Source: Peiella sedimenti
GTDB taxonomy: Bacteria; Pseudomonadota; Alphaproteobacteria; Caulobacterales; Caulobacteraceae
DNA: 64,000 nt
Assembly: GCF_030504955.1 (NCBI RefSeq)
Contig: NZ_JAUKTR010000001.1
Location: 807,501 to 871,500, forward strand
Reading direction: 5' to 3'
The notes under the pieces are model-generated. The model made no database searches. It saw nothing but the letters and a program-made list of their open reading frames with translations, and was not told the DNA's origin. Shown piece by piece: positions 8,152-16,358 of this stretch. Position 1 is the stretch's first letter; every line of letters begins with the position of its first letter. The position numbers were made by a program, and so were the translations under genes.

Positions 8152-11100
8152 TTAGAACCGCGCCGACACCCGGAAGAAGGCCCGGCGACCGACGTAGTCG
8201 TAGTTGCCGAGCTGCGAGATGCCCTGACGGAAGCCCGCATAGGGCGACACGGCCGGCGGATGCTCGTCGAACACATTGTTCACGCCAGCCTGCACGCTCC
8301 AGTCGCCGAAGTTGCGGCGGACCGAGAAGGTGTGCGTGGCCGTGAACTCGTTATGCATCTTGTTCACGACGTAGTTCGGGTCCTGAGCGGCCGCGCCGGG
8401 GATCGTGTAGCCCGGCAGGAGCGTGCCGGTGGGACCGGTGACTGAGGGGCAGTCGACGAAGGTTACGCCGCCGTCACCCGAGCACCGATAGTAGCGGCTG
8501 ATCGCGGACGTCTCGTCGAGGCCGGCCGCCTGGTACAGTTCCAGGTCAGAGGCCTTGCCGAACATCGTCACGCCCCAGAACAGCGTCCAGTCACCCCGGT
8601 CGAAGCGGAAGTTCAGATTTCCGCTGAAGTCAGGGCCGTCGTAGCTGTACGTCGAGCCGTTCAGGTCCTGAACCGGAGAGTCCGGGAAGAGCTGAGACAC
8701 GTCCTGCAGCTGCCAGGTGAACTGACCATCGATGGTCAGATCGCCGAAGCCGAACTCGTGACCGTAACGGACCGACAGGTCGATGCCGCGGTTGGTCTGC
8801 TCGGCGATGTTCACGTAGGGGTTCTGCACGGTCAGGATCGCGAACGTCACGGGATCCCGGGTGAACAGGGCGCAGAGCGGATCGGTCGGATAGGCGACCG
8901 AGCGGTAGCACTGGCTCAGGATGTTGGCGGTGCCGTACTGGGTCACCTCGTCGGAGATTTCGATGTGGAAGTAGTCGACCGCCACGTTCAGGTCGATGAA
9001 CGACGGGGTCCAGACCACACCGATGGTCGAGGCTTCGCCGGTCTCGGCCTGGATGTCCAGGAAGGCGCCGCCCTGCGCGATCGCCGTGGCGGAGCCATTG
9101 CCGGCCGCGGTGTATCCTGCAGGAACGCCCTCGGCGGCGCAGTTCTGCTGGATATTGGCGTTTCCGTTCAACTCCCACTGGATGCAGGGGTCGATCTGCG
9201 CCTGGGTCGGGAACGAGGTCTGGTTGCCCAGGAACTGCTCGTACAGAGACGGGGCGCGGAACGACGTGCCCCGCGTGGCGCGGATGCGCCAGGACGGGTT
9301 GATCTGCCAGTTGATCCCGACCTTGTAGGTGTCGGACCGGCCGTACGAGTCGTAATCGGAGATCCGGCCCGAGACGTTGGCCGTCAGGCTGTCGATGAAC
9401 CGCACGTCGCGGATCAGCGGCACCTCCAATTCGGCGAAGGCCTCACGCACCGTGTCTTCACCGGCGGTGATGCCCGCCGAGGAGGAGCCCCAGATGTTGC
9501 CCAGGCGAACCTGTTCATCCGGCACGTCGTTCAGTTCTTCACGGCGCAGGTGGAAGCCGACGGCCGCCGCCATGGGACCGGCAGGCAGCTCGAACAGGTC
9601 GCCACTGAACACCGCTTCCACGTACTGATGGGTGTACTCGGTATTGCCGACCGCTTCGAACATCAGGAAGTTGCGCTCGGCGTCCGAGAACCGGCCTTCC
9701 AGGACGTCCTGGGTGGTCCAGCGCACACCGCCCGGCAGATCCGAGCAGTCGTAGTTCGACAGGTTGTCGAAGAAGGTCCCGTCCGTCTGATAGCAGGCGT
9801 CCGCGCTCGTCAGGGTAGTGACCGCGGGGTCAACGCCCGTGACAGCCGCAACACGGTCGGCATACAGAGCGTCCGGGTTGCGGTATTCGCCTTCCGAGCG
9901 CGCCCACTGACCGTAGATGTCGTAGCCCCAGTTGCGCAGGAACCCGAGCGAGAAGTCTCCCCGGATGCCGACCACAGCGCGCGTGTAATCCACGTTCTGA
10001 ATCTGCGTGGACGTCATCGGGATGATCGGCAGGATCGTCGCCGCTGAGAAGGGCAGCCCGTTATCCGGCCGTTGGGCGGTCGGAATGAAGGCGCTGGTCG
10101 TCGGGAAGAACTGACGCGCGCCTTCCTGCGACGAGCGGCGCTTGTTGTGCATGAACTCGCCGTAGAGCTCCATGCCAGGCGTCAGGTCGTAGTTGAAGTT
10201 CGAGAAGACCGTATAACGGTCCACTTCGCCGATCAGCGACGCCCGGCCGTAGAAGTCGAAGGGCCCTTCGCCGTTGGAGCCGAACTGGTAGTTGCCGTGA
10301 GCAAACGTGGCCGGGAAGCCGCCGCGGCCCTGACGCACCATGTTGGCGATCCAGACGCTGGCGCCCTGCTGCGGCGTGGCGTAGGTGCGGCCTGCGACGG
10401 GGTAGAAGAAGTCCATGGTGCCGCCGCCGGCGTTGGCGCGCAGCACGCCCGCGAACAGACCGAAGCACTTGTACTCGCCGGTGAACGGATCGATCAGGTC
10501 GACCCGATCACCAGCAGGGTCCTGGACGCTGGTGTAATAGTCTTCAGCGCAATCCAGATAGTCACGCTGGCCGCGGCGCAGGGGCTCCTGGGCGAAGTAG
10601 TCGAAGCCGACGGCGAAGTTGCCGCGGTCGAAGGTGGCGCCCCAGGTGCCGCTGACACGGTACTGCTCGCCGCCTTCCTGCGCGGGCACATTGGCGTAGG
10701 CGTCGAACTGGAAGCCGTCCAGGTCGCGGCGGGTGATGTAGTTGATGACGCCGGCGATGGCGTCCGAGCCGTAGACCGACGAGGCCGAGTCGTTCAGGAT
10801 CTCGACCCGCTCGATCATCGACTGGGGCAGCACGTTCAGGTCGAAGGCCTGCACCGTGCCGCGCGTGCCCGCCGGACCGGCGCGCTTGCCGTTGATCAGC
10901 GACAGGGTGCGCTGGGCGCCCAGGCCGCGCAGAGACACCGACTGAGTGCCGCCGCCGCCCGTGCCGACGAAGCCGGTTAGGGTGTTGTTGTTCTGGAACG
11001 AACCGGAGGCGACCGACGACTGCTGCAGCAGCTCGGCGGTGTCGACGATGCCCTCCAGCGTCGCCTGCTCCGAGGTGATCACGGTCACCGGCGCGGCGGA

Positions 11101-11295
11101 GTTGAACTCGTTGCGGCGGATGCGCGAACCAGTGACGGTGACGGCTTCGACCTCGGTGGCCTCGTCCTCGTCCTCGTCATCCTGGTTGGCGGTCTGGGGC
11201 TGAGCCTGGGCCATGGCCGACACCGGCGCGCCGGCGACGGCGGCCAGGGTGACGACGGCGGCGCCGCCCAGCAACAGCTTCTTGAAATCTCTCAT
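8152..11295 (-). CDS. TonB-dependent outer membrane receptor
   Basis: A 1047-residue TonB-dependent receptor. The start at 11295 has GGGAGC upstream and gives a signal peptide (LLLGGAAVVTLAAVAGAPVSAMAQA). A very acidic stretch (DDEDEDEATEVEAV) leads to the TonB-box/plug start VTVTGSRI. The plug has VERVEILNDSASSVYGSDAIAGVINYITRR, and the barrel ends on an aromatic residue (FFRVSARF), as outer membrane proteins do. It imports an unknown substrate using TonB-ExbBD energy; large receptors of this sort in Caulobacterales often take up oligosaccharides or peptides. An upstream regulatory operon and palindromes suggest controlled expression. A terminator follows. Confidence 0.95.
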   Translation of the reverse strand: MRDFKKLLLGGAAVVTLAAVAGAPVSAMAQAQPQTANQDDEDEDEATEVEAVTVTGSRIRRNEFNSAAPVTVITSEQATLEGIVDTAELLQQSSVASGSFQNNNTLTGFVGTGGGGTQSVSLRGLGAQRTLSLINGKRAGPAGTRGTVQAFDLNVLPQSMIERVEILNDSASSVYGSDAIAGVINYITRRDLDGFQFDAYANVPAQEGGEQYRVSGTWGATFDRGNFAVGFDYFAQEPLRRGQRDYLDCAEDYYTSVQDPAGDRVDLIDPFTGEYKCFGLFAGVLRANAGGGTMDFFYPVAGRTYATPQQGASVWIANMVRQGRGGFPATFAHGNYQFGSNGEGPFDFYGRASLIGEVDRYTVFSNFNYDLTPGMELYGEFMHNKRRSSQEGARQFFPTTSAFIPTAQRPDNGLPFSAATILPIIPMTSTQIQNVDYTRAVVGIRGDFSLGFLRNWGYDIYGQWARSEGEYRNPDALYADRVAAVTGVDPAVTTLTSADACYQTDGTFFDNLSNYDCSDLPGGVRWTTQDVLEGRFSDAERNFLMFEAVGNTEYTHQYVEAVFSGDLFELPAGPMAAAVGFHLRREELNDVPDEQVRLGNIWGSSSAGITAGEDTVREAFAELEVPLIRDVRFIDSLTANVSGRISDYDSYGRSDTYKVGINWQINPSWRIRATRGTSFRAPSLYEQFLGNQTSFPTQAQIDPCIQWELNGNANIQQNCAAEGVPAGYTAAGNGSATAIAQGGAFLDIQAETGEASTIGVVWTPSFIDLNVAVDYFHIEISDEVTQYGTANILSQCYRSVAYPTDPLCALFTRDPVTFAILTVQNPYVNIAEQTNRGIDLSVRYGHEFGFGDLTIDGQFTWQLQDVSQLFPDSPVQDLNGSTYSYDGPDFSGNLNFRFDRGDWTLFWGVTMFGKASDLELYQAAGLDETSAISRYYRCSGDGGVTFVDCPSVTGPTGTLLPGYTIPGAAAQDPNYVVNKMHNEFTATHTFSVRRNFGDWSVQAGVNNVFDEHPPAVSPYAGFRQGISQLGNYDYVGRRAFFRVSARF

Positions 11296-11321
11296 TACGC
11301 TTAGCTCCCCTCGGGTGAAGC

Positions 11322-11333
11322 CCGCATATGCGG
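11322..11333. promoter_or_regulatory. 12-bp perfect palindrome in the TonB receptor leader
   Basis: CCGCATATGCGG is a perfect 12-base palindrome centred about 32 bases before the receptor start codon. A second inverted repeat (ACCGGC...GCCGGT) lies just upstream. It may be an operator or part of a leader hairpin; sequence alone cannot decide. Confidence 0.35.
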
Positions 11334-11402
11334 TATTGCTATCCAACCGGCACGGATTCGGCCGGTATTCCGCCATCTTCTAGACACCGGGCCTGCTTGC
11401 TC

Positions 11403-11431
11403 AACTGAAACAGTGTCTTATGTTTTCAGTT
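11403..11431. promoter_or_regulatory. Candidate operator: inverted repeat upstream of the TonB receptor
   Basis: AACTGAAA (11403-11410) and TTTCAGTT (11424-11431) are perfect 8-base inverted repeats with 13 bases between them, one helical turn half-site to half-site spacing of about two turns. It lies about 110 bases before the receptor gene and just after the MarR-like gene. The long loop and lack of a T-run argue against a terminator. Confidence 0.42.
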
Positions 11432-11492
11432 AGAAAAGCATCTGCGTACCATTTCGACTGAAGCGACATTTGCGCAACAGCGATACGACACA

Positions 11493-11852
11493 CTATTGGC
11501 TGATTGGAGCCGCCTGGGCGATTATCCGATCCAGCCGGTCGAGCAGGTCCCGTCCGGCCGGCGTAAGGTGCAGAGAGCGGCTGCGTCGATCATCCGGGAT
11601 TTCCCGGGCCTCAATCAACGCAGGCCATGGCTCCGACACGCCCGACAGCGCCTTCACGATCCGGGTTGTTCGGGGGCCTGACAGGCGCGCCACCACGGCG
11701 AGTTCGGTGAGGTTCAGGCCTTCATTCTCGCACACGTAGAGAAAGCCGATCACCTCCGGCAATCCGACGCCCGGCAGGATCTCGCGCATCTGTTCCAGGC
11801 AGGCGAGGGGGCTGCTGCGCCGCCGCGTCCGGTTCGAAGAGCGCGGCGTCAC
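11493..11852 (-). CDS. MarR-like winged-helix transcriptional regulator
   Basis: A 119-residue short MarR-type protein. The helix-turn-helix is LNLTELAVVARLSGPRTTRIVKAL, followed by the wing with DDRRSRSLHLTPAGRDLLDRL, which is the usual MarR wing and start of the dimerisation helix. The protein is shorter than typical MarR proteins at the N terminus. Its ATG overlaps the stop of the preceding 76-codon gene (ATGA), so the two are coupled. It lies just upstream of the TonB receptor gene on the same strand and is a good candidate for its regulator; the ligand is unknown. Confidence 0.8.
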   Translation of the reverse strand: MTPRSSNRTRRRSSPLACLEQMREILPGVGLPEVIGFLYVCENEGLNLTELAVVARLSGPRTTRIVKALSGVSEPWPALIEAREIPDDRRSRSLHLTPAGRDLLDRLDRIIAQAAPISQ

Positions 11853-12079
11853 AGATCGTACGAGTGGAGGCGGCCAGTGCGATTGATACGGCGCTGTGAG
11901 GCCTGGACCGGCGCCGAGTTTTTCCGGGATCGGGACCTCGGCCGCTGGACCTCAAGTTTGGCCTGAGGGTACTCCGCCTGAATGGCCGACATCAGCGCGG
12001 CCAGCGGACCGGTCGCGCCGTCGGCGGGGCCGTTCTCATTCTCGTCGATCTCGATGATGATCTTCGCCTGATATCGCAT
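11849..12079 (-). CDS. Small hypothetical protein in a regulatory operon
   Basis: A 76-residue protein of unknown function. The first half looks like a compact beta-alpha-beta unit (YQAKIIIEIDENENG, then a helix PLAALMSAIQAEYPQAKLEVQR). The second half is basic and probably disordered (RPRSRSRKNS). It starts 14 bases after the stop of the OmpR-like regulator and overlaps the MarR-like gene by four bases, so it is clearly part of that operon. No recognisable SD is seen, which suggests translational coupling to the upstream gene. It might be a partner or inhibitor of one of the regulators; this is only inferred from position. Confidence 0.65.
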   Translation of the reverse strand: MRYQAKIIIEIDENENGPADGATGPLAALMSAIQAEYPQAKLEVQRPRSRSRKNSAPVQASQRRINRTGRLHSYDL

Positions 12080-12093
12080 GGAGTGGCAGGGCC

Positions 12094-12858
12094 TTAGAGG
12101 CCATCCCCTTCCTGATGCAGCTTGGCGGCCAGATAATAGCCCTGGCCATACGCCGTTCCGATCAACGGAGAATCAGCATCGCCCAGTTTGCGCCGGAACC
12201 GCGAGATCAGCGTGGCGGCTGACCTGCGGTCAGCGCCCGAGGATGCGCTCAAAGCTTCCGACAGAGCGCTCTGCGGGACGGGTTCGCCGTCGGCCGACTG
12301 AAGAACGCGCAGCAACTGCATTTCTTGGGCGGTCAGCCGGATCGTCAGACCCGTGGGGCCGGTGAGCACGCCGCGCCGCCAGTCGATGCGCCAGGCCGAG
12401 CCGGCGGCGGCCTCGGCAGGAGGGGCCCGCCGCAGCAGGGCGCGCAACCGCGCGACCAACTCCCTGCGGCTTTGGCGCCAGCTCAGGACGTCGTCGATGC
12501 CGAGCTCAAGGGCGATCACCCGGTCAACCTCCTCGTCCGAAGGGCTCAGAACCGCCAGGGGCCGGCCGTTGCAGAGGTTCACGAGGTGAACGATCTGGTG
12601 GGGCGAGAGGTCGGGCATGATGGCCAGGACCGCCCGGGCGCCGTCCATGGCTCGCGACGAGCTGCGGACATCCGGTCGCAGTCCGGCCGCCCGCGCCATA
12701 GCCAACAGTTCGTCCAGATGAGGCGTCGCTGCAGCGGACGCGCAATAGACGACCAGTTCGCCTGCTTCGGCGTCTCCGAACTGAGTTCCTCTCAAGATCG
12801 CCTCAGGCACGCTGATCCGGCTTGCATACATCGAAAGTGACGCTGCGGAAGGTGGCAT
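12094..12858 (-). CDS. OmpR-type regulator with a degenerate receiver domain
   Basis: A 254-residue OmpR/PhoB-like protein. The C-terminal winged helix is intact: RRGVLTGPTGLTIRLTAQEMQLLRVL, then ATLISRFRRKLGDADSPLIGTAYGQGYYL. The N-terminal part still follows the receiver fold (SDEEVDRVIALELGIDDVLSWRQSRRELVARLRALLRR), but the acidic pair is missing, the phosphoacceptor position falls in ARAVLAIMPDLSP without the usual aspartate, and the conserved lysine is lost. It should therefore act without normal phosphotransfer. It heads an operon with the 76-residue protein and the MarR-like gene. The start is uncertain; a later ATG at 12831 is possible. Confidence 0.83.
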   Translation of the reverse strand: MPPSAASLSMYASRISVPEAILRGTQFGDAEAGELVVYCASAAATPHLDELLAMARAAGLRPDVRSSSRAMDGARAVLAIMPDLSPHQIVHLVNLCNGRPLAVLSPSDEEVDRVIALELGIDDVLSWRQSRRELVARLRALLRRAPPAEAAAGSAWRIDWRRGVLTGPTGLTIRLTAQEMQLLRVLQSADGEPVPQSALSEALSASSGADRRSAATLISRFRRKLGDADSPLIGTAYGQGYYLAAKLHQEGDGL

Positions 12859-13149
12859 TGGGATAGCCTAATTACACGAGCGATCGCTGTGTTGAAGCCA
12901 GGGGTCTAATAATTACATAGCAAAGGGGGTCTATTCGCGCTGCAATGATGCGATGAAGGCGTTGGAATATGCGTTCAATCGACGGGTATTACATCATTGC
13001 GTCATTTCGGCGGGATTTTGACGCAGATCAGCGCGCCATTGAGGCGCATCATTACAACAATTTAATCCGTGAATGGTAAAGCTTGTCGTCTGGCGCACTG
13101 CGGCTGCCGCAGCTTTCTCAGACCCGCGGCGATGTCGGTCCGACCCGCC
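12859..13149. promoter_or_regulatory. AT-rich intergenic region with repeated operator-like motifs
   Basis: This 291-base gap is much richer in A/T than its surroundings and holds no plausible gene. AATGATGCGATGA (12944-12956) recurs inverted at 12994-13006 with 11 of 13 matches, and the core CATCATT appears again at 13047-13053. TAATTACA occurs twice in direct orientation (12869-12876 and 12910-12917), 41 bases apart. AGCGATCGCT (12879-12888) is a perfect palindrome. Together these look like several binding sites upstream of the atypical OmpR-like gene, perhaps for its own autoregulation. Confidence 0.45.
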
Positions 13150-14319
13150 TCAGTAAGGATCCACGGCCTCGAAGGCGGCCAGTCCGGCGCTCAAGTCGGC
13201 GATCAGGTCGTCCGTGTGCTCAAGGCCGATCTGCAGACGAATCAGCGGGCCCTCAAGCTGCGGCGGCGACTGACGCAGACGCACCTGCGGGGACTCGAAC
13301 GTCGCCAGGCTCTCATAGCCTCCCCAGGAAAAACCGAGGCCGAACAGCTCCAGCGCGTCCAGCATGGCTTCGGCGGCCGCGTCTGGGCCGGGCCGCATCA
13401 CGACGCCCATGAGTCCTGAGGCGCCCGTGAAATCGCGTCGCCAAAGCGCATGCTGGGGAAAGCTCTCAAGGGCCGGCCAAAGGACGCGTGACACCTGGGG
13501 CTGGGTCATGAGCCATTCGGCCACTCGCTGAGCGGCGGCCTGCTGCGCATCCATGCGCACGGCCATGGTCCTGAGACCTCGCAGTAGGAGAAAGACATCG
13601 TCAGGCGAGACGTAAAGGCCAAGGTCCTCAATGGTTTCGTGCAGGCGCCGGATCAGGGCCGGGTCCCTCGCCGCGATCGAGCCTCCAAAGACATCGGAAT
13701 GGCCGCCGACGTGCTTGCTCAGCGCCTGAACGCTGATGTCGGCGCCGTGCGCCAGCGGTTTGAACCATCTGCCCGCCGCCCAGGTGTTGTCGACCAGGCT
13801 GACGACGCCCCGGCCGCGGCAGGCCGCAGCCAGCGCCGGCACATCCTGCAATTCAAAGGTCGCGGTGCCTGGCGATTCCATCAGCAGCAACCTGGTGGCC
13901 GGCCCAAGGCCATCGATGATCTCGTCCGTCGTGGCCTCGGCGGGGTGGTAGCGCACCGAGGCGCCCAGCCGTGTCAGCGTTCGCTCCATGAAACGCCGGC
14001 TGGGCCAATAGCAGGCGTCCGTGGCCAGTACTTCGTCGCCCGGCTTCAACACGGCGAGGAGAGGGACGGTCACCGCCAGCAAGCCGGTGCCCACGACGAA
14101 GGCGCGCTCTGCGCCCTCCAGGTCGGCGAGAGCCGCCTCTAAAGCGGCGTGTCCGCCTGAGCCTTCAATGCCGTAGACAGGGCCGCTGGCGGGGTCGCGC
14201 AGGTCCTTGGCCCGGGCGTTCAGCAGCGTGGTGCCGCGCTCGATGGCCGGGTTCACCGTGCGGCGGCCGCTCGCGGGCCTGCGGGTCGCGTCGCGGATAA
14301 GCCGAGTGGTTTCATCCAT
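13150..14319 (-). CDS. metC: Cystathionine beta-lyase / Cys-Met metabolism PLP enzyme
   Basis: A 389-residue trans-sulfuration family enzyme. The N terminus (MDETTRLIRDATRRPASG) and the PLP lysine in SVQALSKHVGGHSDVFGG are those of bacterial cystathionine beta-lyases, which split cystathionine to homocysteine, pyruvate and ammonia in methionine synthesis. GSGGHAALEAALADLEGAE and the C-terminal WGGYESLA are family features. The ATG at 14319 has GGGGAA eight bases upstream and is preferred to a TTG fifteen bases earlier. It stands alone, divergent from the binding-protein gene. A related lyase specificity cannot be excluded. Confidence 0.88.
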   Translation of the reverse strand: MDETTRLIRDATRRPASGRRTVNPAIERGTTLLNARAKDLRDPASGPVYGIEGSGGHAALEAALADLEGAERAFVVGTGLLAVTVPLLAVLKPGDEVLATDACYWPSRRFMERTLTRLGASVRYHPAEATTDEIIDGLGPATRLLLMESPGTATFELQDVPALAAACRGRGVVSLVDNTWAAGRWFKPLAHGADISVQALSKHVGGHSDVFGGSIAARDPALIRRLHETIEDLGLYVSPDDVFLLLRGLRTMAVRMDAQQAAAQRVAEWLMTQPQVSRVLWPALESFPQHALWRRDFTGASGLMGVVMRPGPDAAAEAMLDALELFGLGFSWGGYESLATFESPQVRLRQSPPQLEGPLIRLQIGLEHTDDLIADLSAGLAAFEAVDPY

Positions 14320-14421
14320 GGGAGCGTTCCCCAATCAGGCTTGACGGCTTGCATCGGCCGGCCGCAGGGGGCAGGTGTATCGGCGCGCCCCTCAAGCTCG
14401 CAAGCTGGAGATCAGCCGTAG

Positions 14422-15525
14422 ATGCGCCGACTGGCGACCGTTGTTGCTTTTCTCGTCCTTTCAGCCTGTGGACGCGATGAATCGACGCCGCCTGTCGAGG
14501 CCCAGCCCCTGCCCGAGACCGACAACGCCGGCGTCGAAACCGTGCTGGGCCCCCGTGAACCTGGTCCCACCCAACGCGCCATCCAGGCCAGGGGGCGGCT
14601 GAACTGCGGGATCCATCAGGGGTTGGCGGGTTTCGCCCTGGCTGACAATCGGGGCAGGTGGCAGGGCTTCGACGTGGACTTCTGCCGCGCCATCGCCGCC
14701 GCTGTGCTGGGCGATGCTAACGCCGTTCGGTTTGTGCCGCTGAGCGCGCGCGATCAGTTCGAGGCCCTGCGACGAGGTAGGGTCGACGTGCTTGTCCGGG
14801 GTACGCCGGTCGGTGTGGCCAACGACGCGCGAGAAGGGGCTGACGTCGCCGCCTACACCTACTTTGACGGTCAGGGCTTCCTCGCGGCGCGCGGCCTGAA
14901 CCTGACCAGCGCCGCTGAACTGTCGGGCGCGCGCATATGTGTCGAGGGCGGTTCGGCCGCGGCACTCAACGTGGAAGACTACTTCCAACGTCGTGGGCTG
15001 ACCTATGAGCCCGTGGGCTTCGCCAGCGAGAGCGAGGCGCGACGTTCATTCTCCGAAGGCCGATGCGACGCCGTGGCGGGCCAGATTTCTCAGCTGGCGG
15101 CGCTGCGCGCCACCCTGGCCAACCCCGACGCCCAGGTGCTGTTGCCGGATATCATCGCTGATACGGCCAGCGGGCCCATGGTCAGCGAAGACGATCCCCA
15201 GTGGCGCGACGCCGTGCGGTGGATCACCCATGCGCTGATCCTGGCTGAGCAGATGGGGCTGACGCGGGACAACGTCGCGGAACAGGCAGAGTCACAGGGA
15301 TCGCCCGTTGAGGTGCGGCGCCTCTTGGGCCAGAGCGGCGCCTTGGGTGATGCGTTGGGCCTGCGCAGCGACTGGGCGCTCAGGGCCATCGGCGCTGTCG
15401 GCAATTACGGCGAAGTGTTTGATCGTAATCTCGGCCCGCGATCAGTACTGCGACTGACGCGAGGGCGGAACGCCCTGTGGAGCGCGACGCCTTCGGGCCT
15501 GATCTACGCGCCGCCCGCGCGCTAG
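14422..15525 (+). CDS. Amino-acid ABC transporter substrate-binding lipoprotein
   Basis: A 367-residue periplasmic binding protein, family 3, of the general L-amino-acid (AapJ) type. It has a lipoprotein signal with lipobox LSAC (Cys at about 17). The mature part begins with the family pattern RGRLNCGIHQGLAGFALADNRGRWQGFDVDFCRAIAAAVLG and includes the acidic and Arg residues expected around the ligand pocket (FVPLSARDQFEALRRGRVDVLVRG). No permease or ATPase genes flank it, so it is an orphan binding protein; it may feed a transporter elsewhere or act as a sensor. It ends on a CTAG shared with sseA. Confidence 0.87.
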   Translation: MRRLATVVAFLVLSACGRDESTPPVEAQPLPETDNAGVETVLGPREPGPTQRAIQARGRLNCGIHQGLAGFALADNRGRWQGFDVDFCRAIAAAVLGDANAVRFVPLSARDQFEALRRGRVDVLVRGTPVGVANDAREGADVAAYTYFDGQGFLAARGLNLTSAAELSGARICVEGGSAAALNVEDYFQRRGLTYEPVGFASESEARRSFSEGRCDAVAGQISQLAALRATLANPDAQVLLPDIIADTASGPMVSEDDPQWRDAVRWITHALILAEQMGLTRDNVAEQAESQGSPVEVRRLLGQSGALGDALGLRSDWALRAIGAVGNYGEVFDRNLGPRSVLRLTRGRNALWSATPSGLIYAPPAR

Positions 15526-16355
15526 CCTGTCACGATCTCGGCATCGGGACTTGAGGCCCACTCGGCCCAACTGCCGTCATAAAGGCGCCCTTCGACGCCC
15601 AGTCTCTCCAGCGCCAGCAGGACGATGCAGGCCGTTACGCCGGACCCGCAGGAAACGGCTACGGGGCGTGCAAGATCGATCCCAGCAGCCTCGACACGGG
15701 ATCTTAGCGCTCCGGCAGGTCTCAGCCGGTCATGATCGATTAGATCGCTGAAGGGCAGGTTGACCGCGCCGGGGCCATGGCCGCTACGCAGGCCCGCGCG
15801 CGGTTCGGGCGCTTCACCACGGAAGCGGGGCGCGGGGCGGGCGTCGATCCATTGGATCGCCCCCTCCGCTACGGCTGTCCTGAGACCGCCGCGATCGATC
15901 AGCAGCTCCGGCCGGGGCCTGGCCGTGAAGTCGCCCGCGGTCGGGTCGGCCGCTCCGGTCTCCAGTACGCCTCCCGCCTCGCGCCAGGCAGGCAGGCCGC
16001 CGTCCAGCACCCGCGCACAACCACTCATGGCCTTGAAGCAGAACCATGCACGCGCAGCGGAAAACAACCCTTGCTGGTCGTAGACAACGACCTCGTCGCC
16101 GTCGTTGACGCCCAGCCTGCGAGCATGGGCCTGAAACGTGGGCGCGGATGGAAACACGTGGGGCAGCGGAGAGTCCTGCTCGGCCACGGCGTCGATGTCG
16201 AAGAAGGCCGCGCCTGGAATCCGCGCCTGCCGGTGGGCCGTTTCGAGCGCGCCTTCCGCCACGCTCCAGCTGGCGTCCAGAACCCTGAGCGCCGGCTCCC
16301 CGAGCCGGGCTTTCAGTTCGTCGGCCGCAATCACCGGATCGACCGCGCCCGGCAC
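15522..16355 (-). CDS. sseA: 3-mercaptopyruvate sulfurtransferase
   Basis: A 277-residue tandem rhodanese protein. The second domain has the active-site loop VSCGSGVTA (Cys236); CG[SA]GVT marks mercaptopyruvate sulfurtransferases rather than thiosulfate sulfurtransferases. The first, non-catalytic rhodanese domain has LRVLDASWS and PGAAFFDIDAVAEQDSPLPHVFP. It begins at a GTG three bases after the cfa stop codon, so it is the last gene of a photolyase-cfa-sseA operon. It moves sulfur from mercaptopyruvate to acceptors such as cyanide or thiols. The stop lies in a CTAG shared with the convergent gene. Confidence 0.92.
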   Translation of the reverse strand: MPGAVDPVIAADELKARLGEPALRVLDASWSVAEGALETAHRQARIPGAAFFDIDAVAEQDSPLPHVFPSAPTFQAHARRLGVNDGDEVVVYDQQGLFSAARAWFCFKAMSGCARVLDGGLPAWREAGGVLETGAADPTAGDFTARPRPELLIDRGGLRTAVAEGAIQWIDARPAPRFRGEAPEPRAGLRSGHGPGAVNLPFSDLIDHDRLRPAGALRSRVEAAGIDLARPVAVSCGSGVTACIVLLALERLGVEGRLYDGSWAEWASSPDAEIVTG

Positions 16356-16358
16356 GCC

